Part shown: piece by piece, positions 1-8,559 of the stretch
Position numbering within the stretch: position 1 is the first letter of the stretch
How the letters are laid out: each line of letters opens with the position of its first letter
NCBI RefSeq assembly: GCF_041505935.1
Contig: NZ_CP140110.1
Origin: Fervidobacterium_A thailandense
GTDB taxonomy: Bacteria > Thermotogota > Thermotogae > Thermotogales > Fervidobacteriaceae
Direction: 5' to 3' (one strand)
Length of the DNA stretch: 64,000 bases
Made by a program: the position numbers and the translations under genes
The notes under the pieces: generated by a model
What the model was told of the DNA's origin: nothing
Database searches by the model: none
Seen by the model: only the letters and a program-made list of their open reading frames with translations

Positions 1-972
1 TTCGATCTTTCCGAAGAGATTGTGATAAGTCGGAGTATCCTCGAATACGACAGGAGCCGCGTTCGTTCCTGAGTTGTCGACTATTATATTTACGTTATAC
101 GCGCGGCGAAAGTAAAACTCCAGGTCAGAAATCTTTTTCGCGGAACTTACCTTATCCACGAGGTCCTCCTTAATTCTATGGATAAACTCGCGCACATCGC
201 TGTACGGGTACTTCTTCTCCAAACTGGAGAAAAGTTCCTCGGTTGCGAAAAGGAGAGCGTAGCGATTTAGATCTCGCACTTGCTCCTTGTAGTGTGCTTC
301 AAGTTTTCTGACGTTCTCTATCGCCGCCTCGATCAAGAGCTCAACCTTTTTAGAAGATTCCTGGTATACACGTTTTTCCTCATCGCTCAAGGCTTCGAAT
401 TCCTGTTCCGAAAGGATCTTTCCATCTTTTAACGGATAGTAGTTCACACCTGTTGAGGAAATCTTTATGGCAAAGCCAAGAGCCTTAGCCTTTTCGATGA
501 GTTCGTTTGTGTAGCGTTCCTGGGCTGCCTGAAATTCCTCATCGAGTTGCCTTCGACGTGCCTTGTAATCCTCTCCTTCGAAAACCTTCGACAGACGATC
601 CGTCAAACTCTCGACAACTTTTTCCAGGTCCTTTTTAAAATCTACACCTTTACCCGCCGGGAAGAAAATGACCTTTGCGTGTTGCGGATCCTCAAAATCG
701 GCGACGTACCCTACGTCTGGAGGAACGGGTTTTTTCTGAGAATACTCCTGAACAAAGTGCTTTGTAAAGGTCTTACGTCCAGTCCTGGAGTGTCCCACGA
801 CGAAAATGTTGTATCCGTCGCGTTCCATCTCGAGTCCGAAAAGCAAGGCCTTGACGGCCCGGTCTCTACCTATGAAGGATTGCGTTCTCAGAACATCCGC
901 CGTGGATTCTATCTTCGGTAGTAATTCCGTATCTATCGACAGATCCTGTACTTTGAGCTTCTGAACGGGCAA
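1..972 (-). CDS. Lon-like ATP-dependent protease, N-terminal part (cut by window edge)
   Basis: The reading frame is open from a TTG at 972-970 to base 1, giving 324 codons with no stop, so only the N-terminal part is present. The TTG is chosen because an AGGAGGG site sits 7 bases upstream; the ATG at 979 is in another frame. Residues 60-68 read GHSRTGRKT, a P-loop-like motif after a hydrophobic strand, as in the LonB/LonC-like AAA proteases (COG1067 type). A long charged helical stretch follows (about residues 110-260), as expected for the helical insertion of these proteins. The proteolytic Ser-Lys domain would lie outside the window. It is the third gene of an operon, 27 bases after the SIMPL gene. 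Family assignment is by motif and layout, so subfamily is uncertain. Confidence 0.75.
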   Translation of the reverse strand, partial: MPVQKLKVQDLSIDTELLPKIESTADVLRTQSFIGRDRAVKALLFGLEMERDGYNIFVVGHSRTGRKTFTKHFVQEYSQKKPVPPDVGYVADFEDPQHAKVIFFPAGKGVDFKKDLEKVVESLTDRLSKVFEGEDYKARRRQLDEEFQAAQERYTNELIEKAKALGFAIKISSTGVNYYPLKDGKILSEQEFEALSDEEKRVYQESSKKVELLIEAAIENVRKLEAHYKEQVRDLNRYALLFATEELFSSLEKKYPYSDVREFIHRIKEDLVDKVSSAKKISDLEFYFRRAYNVNIIVDNSGTNAAPVVFEDTPTYHNLFGKIE

Positions 973-999
973 AGCTCATCCCTCCTTTTGGGTGCTTGA

Positions 1000-1767
1000 T
1001 TACTTAACTTCAAAAACCACGTTGACGGTTACCATTACATCTTTTTCGATCGTTGATGTGTCGTACGTGCCGTAATCACTCACTTCGGTGCTGTTGGGTG
1101 CCAGTACCTGGACTACTCCACTTTTTGCGGACACAACACGCAAGAGCTTAAGACCACTTGTGCTGGCTATTTCCATGGCCCTCCTTTTAGCATCCTTCAC
1201 CGCTTCCGACAGTAACTTCACACGAAGTTCGGGAAGTTTCGAGTAATAGTACTGAACCGGATTTGATTGAAAAACGATCCCCTTGTCAAGAAGCTCCTGG
1301 GTTATTAGTTTTGACCTTTCCGCAATCTCTTGTATGTCCCTCGTCTCAACAAAGAGATACTCAACCAACGTGTAACTTCTCTCCGTGGCTAGTTGTTCAG
1401 GAACGTAATTTTCCATAACCGTGATTGAAGAGGCTTTTACCGATTTCCGGTCTATTCCATGCTGTTCAAAAACGGAAAGAACTTCAGCTTCGTAGCGTTT
1501 CATGAGCTTAAATGCTTCGGAAAGCGCACTTTCAGACGTCTTTACGGAGAAGCTCGAGGACCAAGTGGCAATGTCAGAAACTACTCGCTCTTTTGCCGAA
1601 CCAATGACGGTCACAGTTTTCTGCGGTTGCTTTGAGAGCAAGAAGCAATACCCAAATATCGTCATTCCAGTGACAAAACAAATTCCAAGAAACACAGCAC
1701 TGAAAACTTTATACTTTGAGTCAACTTCCGGTTTCACGTTCTCACCTCGCGATACTTCAACATTCAT
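1000..1767 (-). CDS. SIMPL-domain (DUF541) membrane-anchored protein
   Basis: The 255-residue protein has one hydrophobic segment at about residues 21-44, then an exported region starting TVTVIGSAKERVVSD, typical of SIMPL/DUF541 proteins (also called oxidative stress defence or BP26-like). The middle has the family pattern of alternating strands and a helix with conserved KDAKRRAMEIA around residue 190, followed by a second strand pair. The molecular function of this family is not known; oligomeric ring or channel assemblies have been described for some members. It starts 18 bases after the MFS gene and ends 27 bases before the Lon-like gene, so the three are probably co-transcribed. An N-terminal anchor rather than a cleaved signal peptide is my reading. 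Confidence 0.85.
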   Translation of the reverse strand: MNVEVSRGENVKPEVDSKYKVFSAVFLGICFVTGMTIFGYCFLLSKQPQKTVTVIGSAKERVVSDIATWSSSFSVKTSESALSEAFKLMKRYEAEVLSVFEQHGIDRKSVKASSITVMENYVPEQLATERSYTLVEYLFVETRDIQEIAERSKLITQELLDKGIVFQSNPVQYYYSKLPELRVKLLSEAVKDAKRRAMEIASTSGLKLLRVVSAKSGVVQVLAPNSTEVSDYGTYDTSTIEKDVMVTVNVVFEVK

Positions 1768-1785
1768 AATACTTCAGCCAACCAT

Positions 1786-3111
1786 TCACTTTCTGTGGTG
1801 AATGTGGACTCCCGCGTACTTTTTGGACTTACCTTTTCGCGATGAGCTCAGTACGAAAAAATTTCCTGAGATTCGGTTTACCGGTTTCAAGGAATTTCGG
1901 TTCTTAGGTTTAGTTTTTCTCTCCAACTTGACGACAACGAGACCATCAAGTTGTTTGGACGACAAATAAGTGAGCACCGAAAAGGTCAGCAATGTTGCAA
2001 TGGTGTTCAGAAGATAGTAATGTCCTGTTACTAAAAAGAGTTTTGTATAATTTGTCTCACCAGCTAATGATAACTTTGAAAACGTGTAAGCTGAAAAAGC
2101 CCGCATCGCGTTGTTCAAGAAGTAACTCAAACCAGAAAACGTTGCCATGTAGTTCCTTGGGAGGTACGTTAAACAAAACACCATGTACATGGGTGTGGAA
2201 ATGTTAAGCAGAACAAATCTCAAGACATACCCCACGGAAAAAGCGACGGGATTTGCCATCAAGGCCGGGAGTGTGTATATGAGCAGCGTAACTGCGCCGT
2301 ACAGAGCAAAGAGTGATAGTCTGTATCCAAACTTTTCCGTTACCTTGTGCGAGAAAAGCGAGGTTCCGGCTGTAGTGAGCTGTGAAATTGCAAGAATCGC
2401 TGAGATCGTGGCTGTCGAAAGGGAAAAGATATCGAAAAAGATCACGTTACCAAAGTTGATGAATATTCCTGCCGCAAAACTAACGAGGGCTCCAGAGATA
2501 ATGTAATAAGTAAGCATTATGGTCTGTCCCAAGTTTAGCTCGAATATTCTTTCAACTTTTGAGGTTCTCTTGACGTTCGGGAACCGTATTACGGGAACTA
2601 CCGACATGAGTGCAAGGATCATCGACAAACTCAGTGCTTTGAAGTACCCGATCCATTCAGCCAAGACACCCGCACCGAAGTATCCCAGAACCCCCGTAAG
2701 CATCACTATCGCGAAATTGATATTCGAATTACGCAAACGCTTCCTATCATCAGAACTTTCGATGATGGAGATCGTCGGTAACAAGATAGAAGTATCAAAG
2801 AGTCCAAACAGGAAAGATGAAGTGACGATTGCCTGAGGAGTTTGAGCAACGATACGTAAAAAACCCATCAGACTGAACAAAGGAGTCGTGAGAATGATCG
2901 TGTTCTTCCTACCTATCCTGTCAGAGAGCGATGAAAAAATCAGCCCACCTACAGCGAGTCCCCAAGAATAGTAAAACGTTGCCTTACCGACGAGAACGTT
3001 GTCGAATCCCTGCGAACGTAAGAACAAATTGTAAAGTACCGAATAAGCAGACCTTGCTACCCCAATCAAAAATGTGTAAATATTTATCCAAAGTACACTC
3101 AGTTCCAACAC
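1786..3111 (-). CDS. MFS transporter with basic C-terminal tail
   Basis: The 441-residue protein is almost continuous membrane segments, with the major facilitator loop signature SDRIGRKNTI between the second and third segments (about residues 63-72) and a related KVTEKFGYR loop at the start of the second half. About 12 segments can be traced to about residue 390. The last 45 or so residues are hydrophilic and strongly basic (rich in K, R, N and S, ending HHRK), longer than usual for the family. The GTG at 3111 is the furthest start; a TTG at 3108 is equally possible and neither has a good ribosome site. Substrate cannot be told. It is the first gene of the minus-strand operon with SIMPL and Lon-like genes. 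Confidence 0.8.
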   Translation of the reverse strand: MLELSVLWINIYTFLIGVARSAYSVLYNLFLRSQGFDNVLVGKATFYYSWGLAVGGLIFSSLSDRIGRKNTIILTTPLFSLMGFLRIVAQTPQAIVTSSFLFGLFDTSILLPTISIIESSDDRKRLRNSNINFAIVMLTGVLGYFGAGVLAEWIGYFKALSLSMILALMSVVPVIRFPNVKRTSKVERIFELNLGQTIMLTYYIISGALVSFAAGIFINFGNVIFFDIFSLSTATISAILAISQLTTAGTSLFSHKVTEKFGYRLSLFALYGAVTLLIYTLPALMANPVAFSVGYVLRFVLLNISTPMYMVFCLTYLPRNYMATFSGLSYFLNNAMRAFSAYTFSKLSLAGETNYTKLFLVTGHYYLLNTIATLLTFSVLTYLSSKQLDGLVVVKLERKTKPKNRNSLKPVNRISGNFFVLSSSRKGKSKKYAGVHIHHRK

Positions 3112-3183
3112 CTCGCAAATATTTGGCCCCTAGGCTCGTACTCGAAGTTTGTACCGTATGATTCGCCGAAGCACTCACGTACT

Positions 3184-3209
3184 ATTATACCGCAACAAAC
3201 AAAATTATA
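3184..3209 (-). promoter_or_regulatory. Possible -10 elements for the MFS operon
   Basis: Two copies of GGTATAAT on the minus strand have their TATAAT parts at 3189-3184 and 3209-3204, 20 bases apart. They lie 70-100 bases upstream of the MFS start. No TTGACA-like element is correctly spaced, so this is a weak call on the -10 alone. Confidence 0.35.
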
Positions 3210-3401
3210 CCTTAAACTTTCCGAACTGGGACTTGAGGTCTGACGAAAAGACTCCCACTCGATGTTAAAATTAGGTAACAAAAATTGTGTAGATTAACTT
3301 ACAACACATATGTATCGCAACCATTTATTAACTGTAATGTTTAGTAATTGTTTCATCGGTTTCTTTGATTTAATTGATTTTTCCACTCCCTACGGCTAAT
3401 A

Positions 3402-3425
3402 TATAATAGTGCTGTTAGGAACAGC
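3402..3425 (+). promoter_or_regulatory. Candidate ffh operon promoter with inverted repeat at the start site
   Basis: TATAAT at 3402-3407 is followed after three bases by a perfect 6-bp inverted repeat, GCTGTT (3411-3416) and AACAGC (3420-3425) around AGG. The expected transcription start falls within this repeat. It could be an operator or a 5'-end RNA hairpin. The -35 is weak. The ffh start codon is 31 bases beyond the repeat. Confidence 0.4.
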
Positions 3426-3455
3426 GGTTGAAAAAACGTTCGTCGAGGTGTTTCG

Positions 3456-4760
3456 ATGTTCGAAGGGCTTAGGGAAAAGTTATCCAACGCGTTCAGGATG
3501 CTATCTGGAAAAGGCAAAATTACGGAGAAAAACATCGAGGAAGCCGTGCAGATCGTAAAGACTTCCCTTTTAGCCGCCGATGTTTCGTACAAGGTTGTCA
3601 GGGAGTTTGTCGAAAACGTCAAGAAGCGTGCTTTGGGAGAAGAAGTTCTCAAGTCCCTGACTCCGGACCAGATGTTTATCAAGATTGTGAGGGACGAACT
3701 CATCAAGTTACTTGGAGAAAGGGAACCGTTGAAGCTCATTCACAATCCATCGTACGTGATGATGGTTGGTTTGCAGGGAACTGGAAAGACAACAAGCGCA
3801 GCTAAGATTGCCAACTATTTGAAAAAACAGGGCAAACGTCCCATACTGGTAGCTGCCGATACCTACAGGCCCGCAGCAATCGACCAGCTGGAAGTATTAG
3901 GGAAAAAGATCGGTGTACCCGTCATAACGGGGGATAGGAAGAATGCGATAAGAATAGTTCAAGAGGCGATGAAGCAGGTCAAAGACAGCGGTTACGATGT
4001 TGTTATTCTTGATACTGCGGGACGTCTCCACATAGACGAGGAGATGATGCAGGAACTCGAAGAGATAAAGAGGATGGTTCAACCCGATGAAATACTACTC
4101 ACCGTTGATGCAATGGCTGGTCAGGACGCCGTTAACTCAGCCAAGACGTTTAACGAGAGGCTTGAAGTTACTGGTTTCGTTATCACCAAACTCGACGGTG
4201 ACTCGCGCGGTGGAGTTATTTTAACGATAAGATACATAACCGGAAAGCCCGTGAAATTCGTTGGTGTGGGTGAGAAAGTTGACGATTTTGACGAGTTTTA
4301 TCCTGACAGAATCGCCAACAGGATTCTGGGACTCGGAGATGTCCTCTCGCTAATCGAACGCGTTGAGCGTGAGTTGGATCAAGAAAAACTCGAGAAGATG
4401 GGGCAAAAATTTGTCAGAGCGGAATTTACGCTCGAAGATTTCAGGGAACAAATCAAGGAAATTAAAAAGCTTGGAATCGACAAAATACTCGAAGCGCTTC
4501 CCGGTGCCCCACAGGTAGATCTCGACACGAGCGAGAAAGAGCTTAGAAAAATCGAGGCAATCATTAACTCCATGACACCTCAGGAACGCAACAATCCGGA
4601 GATCATCAACGCTTCAAGGAAGAGGAGAATTGCCGCAGGTAGTGGTACAACTGTGCAAGATGTCAATAAACTCCTAAAATCCTACGAGGAAATGAAAAAA
4701 TTGATGAAAATGTTCAAAAAAGGAAGGTTACCGTTCAGTTTGAAGGGATTCAGGTTTTAA
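3456..4760 (+). CDS. ffh: Signal recognition particle protein Ffh (SRP54)
   Basis: Ffh is the GTPase that binds signal sequences on ribosomes and delivers them to the membrane receptor FtsY. The 434-residue protein has the N domain (1-90), a P-loop GLQGTGKTT at 105-113, DTAGR at 186-190, TKLD at 244-247 followed by DSRGG, and a C-terminal M domain from about 300 ending in a Lys/Phe-rich tail. Length is normal for the family. A GAGGTG site lies just before the ATG. It is the first gene of a translation/export operon, 54 bases upstream of rpsP, the arrangement seen in many bacteria. No SRP RNA gene is recognisable in this window. Confidence 0.97.
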   Translation: MFEGLREKLSNAFRMLSGKGKITEKNIEEAVQIVKTSLLAADVSYKVVREFVENVKKRALGEEVLKSLTPDQMFIKIVRDELIKLLGEREPLKLIHNPSYVMMVGLQGTGKTTSAAKIANYLKKQGKRPILVAADTYRPAAIDQLEVLGKKIGVPVITGDRKNAIRIVQEAMKQVKDSGYDVVILDTAGRLHIDEEMMQELEEIKRMVQPDEILLTVDAMAGQDAVNSAKTFNERLEVTGFVITKLDGDSRGGVILTIRYITGKPVKFVGVGEKVDDFDEFYPDRIANRILGLGDVLSLIERVERELDQEKLEKMGQKFVRAEFTLEDFREQIKEIKKLGIDKILEALPGAPQVDLDTSEKELRKIEAIINSMTPQERNNPEIINASRKRRIAAGSGTTVQDVNKLLKSYEEMKKLMKMFKKGRLPFSLKGFRF

Positions 4761-4814
4761 TCAGGTTTTGTTTTAATGAATTCCACACAATACATTCGGA
4801 TGGAGGTGTTTTTG

Positions 4815-5099
4815 GTGGTTAGGATCAGGTTAACGCGCATGGGAAAGAAGAAACAACCTTTCTACAGGATCGTTGTTGTTGACCAGAAGAAGAAGCGAGA
4901 TGGAGCTTACATTGAAAGCCTCGGTTATTACAACCCTTTGAAGGAACCTTACGAAGTTAAAGTCGATATCGACAGGGCCGTCGAGTGGATGCTCAAGGGT
5001 GCTCAACCGAGTGAAACAGTGGCAAAGCTACTTGGAAAACTTGGCCTCTTTGAAAAGCTTGCTGCCGCAAAAGCATCGAAGGCAAAGAAGGAGGCTTAA
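4815..5099 (+). CDS. rpsP: Small ribosomal subunit protein bS16
   Basis: bS16 is a 30S assembly protein. The 94-residue product starts MVRIRLTRMGKKKQPFYRIV, the classical beginning of the family. The GTG at 4815 is chosen over in-frame upstream codons because GGAGGTG lies 6 bases before it and the homologous proteins start at this point. The C-terminus is a short Lys/Ala-rich tail (KAAAKASKAKKEA in outline). It stands between ffh and khpA in the usual rpsP-khpA-rimM-trmD-rplS order; the next gene begins 2 bases after the stop. Confidence 0.95.
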   Translation: MVRIRLTRMGKKKQPFYRIVVVDQKKKRDGAYIESLGYYNPLKEPYEVKVDIDRAVEWMLKGAQPSETVAKLLGKLGLFEKLAAAKASKAKKEA

Positions 5100-5101
5100 C
5101 T

Positions 5102-5326
5102 GTGAAGGATTTTGTTGAATACGTCCTCAAGGCGATTGTGAAACATCCCGAGCACGTGGTCGTAGTAGAATACGAAGAGGACGGGAAAAAGGTTTACGAC
5201 ATCTCCGTGCACCCGGACGATGTGGGACAGGTCATCGGGAAGGACGGAAGGACGATAAAGTCCATCAAGATACTTATGTCCAGTATGTCCGATGATTCGG
5301 ACTTCATCTTACGGGTGCTAAGGTGA
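5102..5326 (+). CDS. khpA: KH-domain RNA-binding protein KhpA
   Basis: The 74-residue protein is a single KH domain. The nucleic-acid-binding GxxG loop is seen in VIGKDGRTIKSI (about residues 40-51). KhpA proteins bind RNA, often together with KhpB/Jag, and affect envelope growth and translation in Gram-positive bacteria; the role here is inferred only from family and place. The GTG start at 5102 follows directly on rpsP, and rimM begins 7 bases downstream, so it is certainly within the operon. Confidence 0.93.
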   Translation: MKDFVEYVLKAIVKHPEHVVVVEYEEDGKKVYDISVHPDDVGQVIGKDGRTIKSIKILMSSMSDDSDFILRVLR

Positions 5327-5333
5327 TGGTATC

Positions 5334-5864
5334 ATGAGGCGCGTTGAGGAACTCTTGAAGGAAAAGGTACCCATAGGTGTGTTGAGCAACACACACGGTC
5401 TTGAAGGTGATATGAAGTTTTACTTTTTCTCAAACGTTCCAAGTTTAGCCACTAAGTTGACAGAGGCAATCGCTTACAACGAGCAGCTAAAAAAGTTTGT
5501 GATGGTGAGATTTGAAAAAGTCAGAAAGGCCCACGAGTACTACATCGTTCACTTGGTTGGTGTCAACACAGTTGCCGAAGCCGAGAAACTCAAGGGCTTT
5601 GTTGTGTACGTTGACAAGTCGTTCTTTCCGAAATCCAAGGATGGAGAGTATTACTTCTTCGAGCTCTTCGGTGCGGAAGTTTACGACGAATCGAATGTCA
5701 ACCTTGGAATCGTGGACGACATAATTGAAACAGGAAGCAACGACGTTTTGGTGGTGAAAAAAGGCAAAGAAGAGATGCTCGTCCCCGTTATCGAACGGTA
5801 CATCGTGAGTATAGACAAGGAAAACAAGAAGATCGTCATAAGGGTCCCGGAATGGATGGAGTGA
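5334..5864 (+). CDS. rimM: Ribosome maturation factor RimM
   Basis: RimM binds uS19 and helps mature the 30S head. The 176-residue protein has the N-terminal RimM barrel (IGVLSNTHGLEGDMKFYFFSN, shortened here in recognition to GVLSNTHGLEGD) and a C-terminal PRC barrel starting around YYFFELFGAEVYDE and ending with VPVIERYIVSIDKENKKI. Length is typical. The ATG at 5334 lies 7 bases after khpA. trmD follows with 6 bases between them. Note that the motif GVLSNTHGL differs modestly from the more common G.v...hGikG form. Confidence 0.95.
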   Translation: MRRVEELLKEKVPIGVLSNTHGLEGDMKFYFFSNVPSLATKLTEAIAYNEQLKKFVMVRFEKVRKAHEYYIVHLVGVNTVAEAEKLKGFVVYVDKSFFPKSKDGEYYFFELFGAEVYDESNVNLGIVDDIIETGSNDVLVVKKGKEEMLVPVIERYIVSIDKENKKIVIRVPEWME

Positions 5865-5870
5865 GTTCCG

Positions 5871-6620
5871 TTGCCAAAGCTGCGGATTAGTATACTGACC
5901 ATATTCCCCGATTTTGTAAGAGTGGTGAAGGAGTACGGTGTCGTTTCCCAGGCGGTGGAGAACGGCATACTGGAGATAGAAATCTTCAACCTCAGGGATT
6001 TTGCAAAAGACAAGCACAAGACGGTCGATGACTACCCGTACGGTGGCGGTCCTGGAATGGTCATGAAACCCGCCCCGTTCTTTGAGTTCTTCAAGTTTTA
6101 CAACGAGACGTACGGTAAACCTTACGTTGTGCTCACTTCACCACAAGGTGACGTGTTAAACAACTCTATCGCGCGCGAATTGGCCAGCAAAGACCACCTA
6201 CTTATAATCTGTGGCCGTTACGAAGGTATCGATGAACGTGTTATGAAATTCGTTGATCGGGAAATATCGATAGGTGATTACGTTCTAACCGGTGGAGAAC
6301 TACCAGCAATGGTGATAGTTGACGTTGTCTCAAGATTCGTTCCAGGTGTCGTTGATGAAGAGTCAGTGAAGAACGATTCGTTTTACAACGACCTTCTTGA
6401 TCATCCACATTACACAAGGCCACGTGTGATCGAAGACATGAGAGTTCCAGAGGTGCTCATCAGTGGCAACCATGAAGAGGTCGAACTCTGGAGGCGTAAA
6501 GAATCTTTGAAGAAGACAATGCTCAAACGTCCCGATTTGTTCATGAAGCATCAATTTGACGAAATTGACAAAAGGGCGCTTCTGAGCCTGTTCAGGGAGC
6601 TGATGGCCGATGCTAAGTAA
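5871..6620 (+). CDS. trmD: tRNA (guanine-N1)-methyltransferase TrmD
   Basis: TrmD methylates G37 of tRNAs using S-adenosylmethionine; its trefoil-knotted SPOUT fold is seen in the motifs PYGGGPGMVMKP (56-67), ICGRYEGIDER (113-123) and IGDYVLTGGELPA (134-146). The likely general base is Asp169 in the KNDSF segment, matching the conserved position in characterised TrmD. The 249-residue length is normal. The TTG start at 5871 is supported by a GGAGTGAG site upstream and by the family's N-terminus (ISILTIFPDF). The downstream methyltransferase gene overlaps the 3' end by 11 bases. Confidence 0.97.
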   Translation: MPKLRISILTIFPDFVRVVKEYGVVSQAVENGILEIEIFNLRDFAKDKHKTVDDYPYGGGPGMVMKPAPFFEFFKFYNETYGKPYVVLTSPQGDVLNNSIARELASKDHLLIICGRYEGIDERVMKFVDREISIGDYVLTGGELPAMVIVDVVSRFVPGVVDEESVKNDSFYNDLLDHPHYTRPRVIEDMRVPEVLISGNHEEVELWRRKESLKKTMLKRPDLFMKHQFDEIDKRALLSLFRELMADAK

Positions 6621-7185
6621 GATTTATGTTGCGCTAATACACTACCCTGTGCTAGGTAGGGACGGGCGGATTATAACGACGGCCGTTACAAACCTTGATA
6701 TTCACGATATTGCGCGAACTTCGAGAACTTACAACGTAAAACGGTATTATGTGGTTACACACTTACCAGCACAACAAGATATCGTGAGGAAGGTTCTTGG
6801 TTACTGGACCGAAGGCTTTGGTAAAACTTACAATCCAAACAGATCTGATGCACTTTCCATAGTCGAGCTGAAGTCCTACGTTGAGGATGTGATAGAAGCC
6901 ATCGAGAAAGAAGAAGGCGCGCGACCAATTGTGATGTTCACTTCGGCAAAGGTACGCCCCAATACAATAACTTACGAAGAGGGTAAACGGATCATACTCG
7001 AGACCGAACGCCCAGTGTTACTACTCTTTGGAACAGGTTGGGGCATGCCTAAAGAGCTCGAGGAGATGTGCGACTATTCTCTTGAGCCTGTCAGAGGAAA
7101 GGGAGACTTCAACCACCTATCCGTCAGGGCTGCTGTTGCGATCATTCTCGACAGATTGATAGGTGAAAATTACGAAAATCGCTGA
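6610..7185 (+). CDS. TrmD-linked SPOUT RNA methyltransferase (PF09936 type)
   Basis: The 191-residue protein begins IYVALIHYPVLGRDGRIITTAVTNLDIHD in outline and has the SAM-loop segment LLLFGTGWGMPKEL (about 138-151), followed by GDFNHLSVRAAVAIILDRL, a knotted SPOUT C-terminus. This matches the SAM-dependent RNA methyltransferase family often found beside trmD in Thermotogae and Aquificae. The RNA target is not established as far as I know. The ATG at 6610 overlaps trmD by 11 bases, implying translational coupling. rplS follows 39 bases downstream. Confidence 0.88.
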   Translation: MLSKIYVALIHYPVLGRDGRIITTAVTNLDIHDIARTSRTYNVKRYYVVTHLPAQQDIVRKVLGYWTEGFGKTYNPNRSDALSIVELKSYVEDVIEAIEKEEGARPIVMFTSAKVRPNTITYEEGKRIILETERPVLLLFGTGWGMPKELEEMCDYSLEPVRGKGDFNHLSVRAAVAIILDRLIGENYENR

Positions 7186-7224
7186 ACTCGTCGAAAATGA
7201 TAATACCGAAAGGGAGGTATACGT

Positions 7225-7575
7225 ATGAGCATGGACAACCTTGTTAGGATCATCGAAAAGAGCCAGATGAAAGAAGTGCCGGAATTCAGACCGGGTGACA
7301 CCGTTAGGGTGCACGTAAAAGTTAAGGAAGGTGACAAGGAAAGGATTCAGGCTTACGAAGGTATTGTTATATCCATAAGGGGTTCTGGCATCAGCAAAAC
7401 GTTTACAGTTAGGAGGATCGCAGCCGGCGGCATCGGTGTTGAAAGGATCTTCCCACTTTATGCTCCAACGATCGACAAGATCGAAGTGGTGCGACGCGGT
7501 AAAGTGCGCAGGGCAAAACTTTATTACCTCAGGGATGTAAAAGGTAAGGTGAAGATAAAGGAAAGAAAACAGTGA
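7225..7575 (+). CDS. rplS: Large ribosomal subunit protein bL19
   Basis: bL19 sits at the subunit interface of the 50S. The 116-residue product shows the family's core FRPGDTVRVHVKVKEGDKERIQ (in outline), YEGIVISIRG, and ends with LRDVKGKVKIKERKQ, of usual length. The ATG at 7225 has GGGAGG 9 bases upstream. It closes the rpsP-khpA-rimM-trmD-rplS ribosome block and is followed after 18 bases by lepB. Confidence 0.97.
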   Translation: MSMDNLVRIIEKSQMKEVPEFRPGDTVRVHVKVKEGDKERIQAYEGIVISIRGSGISKTFTVRRIAAGGIGVERIFPLYAPTIDKIEVVRRGKVRRAKLYYLRDVKGKVKIKERKQ

Positions 7576-7593
7576 TACCGGCAGGCGAGATTA

Positions 7594-8502
7594 ATGTCAA
7601 AGGATACAAAGAAAAATGTTAAGAGTTCTGGAAAGGGTGTAAAGCACTACCTCAAAGAAACGCTAATCACGTTCCTGTACGCAATCGTAGCGGCAACGAT
7701 AATTAGGTTGTTCGTTTTTGAAACAATGCTCGTTCCCACACCATCGATGGTCCCCACGATTAACGTGGGGGATCGTCTTTTTGTTGAGAAGATTACTTAC
7801 TCCGCAAGGGAGCCGGAAATCGGGGAAATTGTGGTTTTTTACACCCCATTTCCTGATGAACGAGCGCAAGCGATGCTCCGTGCATTCGATAAATTCATGG
7901 ACATGTTTTCTCCTCGCGAGTTCAAGGGTTCGGTCAAGTACGTAAAAAGGCTCGTTGCGAAAGAGGGAGATGTAATCACACTAAAGCAGGTCGATGGAAA
8001 CTGGAAGCTCTTTGTCAATGGAGAAATTCCTGAACATTTGAGAAACGTAAATTACGAACCAGATGGTATATTCAAGTATCCAAAGCTTTGGGAATACATG
8101 GCTAAGGCTTCGGAACTCAAAAAGAAAAATTTGTCTGAATACCGTCAGTTTCTTTTTGAGATAGCGCAACAAGAGGGCACTGGGTTAGCGAACATTATTT
8201 TCAGCGTGCTTGGTGGATTTGATCCCGTACCGTTAGGAATAGACTATTCCGTTTTCATTGAAAGGTACCTAAAGCCCGCGGGCATAAAGTTCTCGGATTA
8301 CGTATGGGAAGAAAACGGGCAAGTGTACGTGAAAATTCCGAAAGGTTTCTACTTCTTCATGGGTGACAATTCCCCGCAAAGTCTCGATAGTAGGTTCTTC
8401 GGGTTTGTACCGAAAAAGGCAGTCATCGGCCGTCCCATCCTACGTATCTGGCCGTTCCGAAGTTTCGGGCCGATACAACCAATTCCGAACGATTCGAAAT
8501 AA
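7594..8502 (+). CDS. lepB: Signal peptidase I with long periplasmic insertion
   Basis: LepB cleaves signal peptides from exported proteins. After a basic N-terminus comes one membrane segment (about 22-42), then the catalytic serine in PTPSMVPT (Ser51) and the catalytic lysine in KYVKRLVA (Lys118), then the box with MGDNSPQSLDSRFFGFV. The family's core is normal, but the region between the lysine box and the MGDNS box is long (about 125 residues, predicted helical), making 302 residues; this resembles longer periplasmic insertions in other LepB proteins. It closes the operon and is followed at once by a perfect bidirectional terminator. Substrates would include the exported proteins seen elsewhere in the window. 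Confidence 0.95.
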   Translation: MSKDTKKNVKSSGKGVKHYLKETLITFLYAIVAATIIRLFVFETMLVPTPSMVPTINVGDRLFVEKITYSAREPEIGEIVVFYTPFPDERAQAMLRAFDKFMDMFSPREFKGSVKYVKRLVAKEGDVITLKQVDGNWKLFVNGEIPEHLRNVNYEPDGIFKYPKLWEYMAKASELKKKNLSEYRQFLFEIAQQEGTGLANIIFSVLGGFDPVPLGIDYSVFIERYLKPAGIKFSDYVWEENGQVYVKIPKGFYFFMGDNSPQSLDSRFFGFVPKKAVIGRPILRIWPFRSFGPIQPIPNDSK

Positions 8503-8512
8503 GTAAAAGAAA

Positions 8513-8545
8513 AAACCGGCAGGCAACTGCCGGTTTGATTTTTTC
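8513..8545. terminator. Bidirectional intrinsic terminator between lepB and LPP20 cluster
   Basis: A perfect 10-bp stem, AAACCGGCAG (8513-8522) and CTGCCGGTTT (8527-8536), closes a GCAA tetraloop. T-runs follow on both strands (GATTTTTTC on plus, TTTTCTTTT on minus). It lies between convergent genes and can stop transcription from both sides. Confidence 0.92.
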
Positions 8546-8559
8546 AAAGTATTAAAAAA

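Larger units (their letters stand above)
3112..3455. other. Divergent intergenic region (344 bases)
   Basis: This AT-rich stretch separates the minus-strand MFS operon from the plus-strand ffh operon. It holds two TATAAT hexamers on the minus strand (3184-3189 and 3204-3209) and one on the plus strand (3402-3407). None has a convincing -35. I see no open reading frame with a ribosome site and no recognisable RNA gene. Confidence 0.6.
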
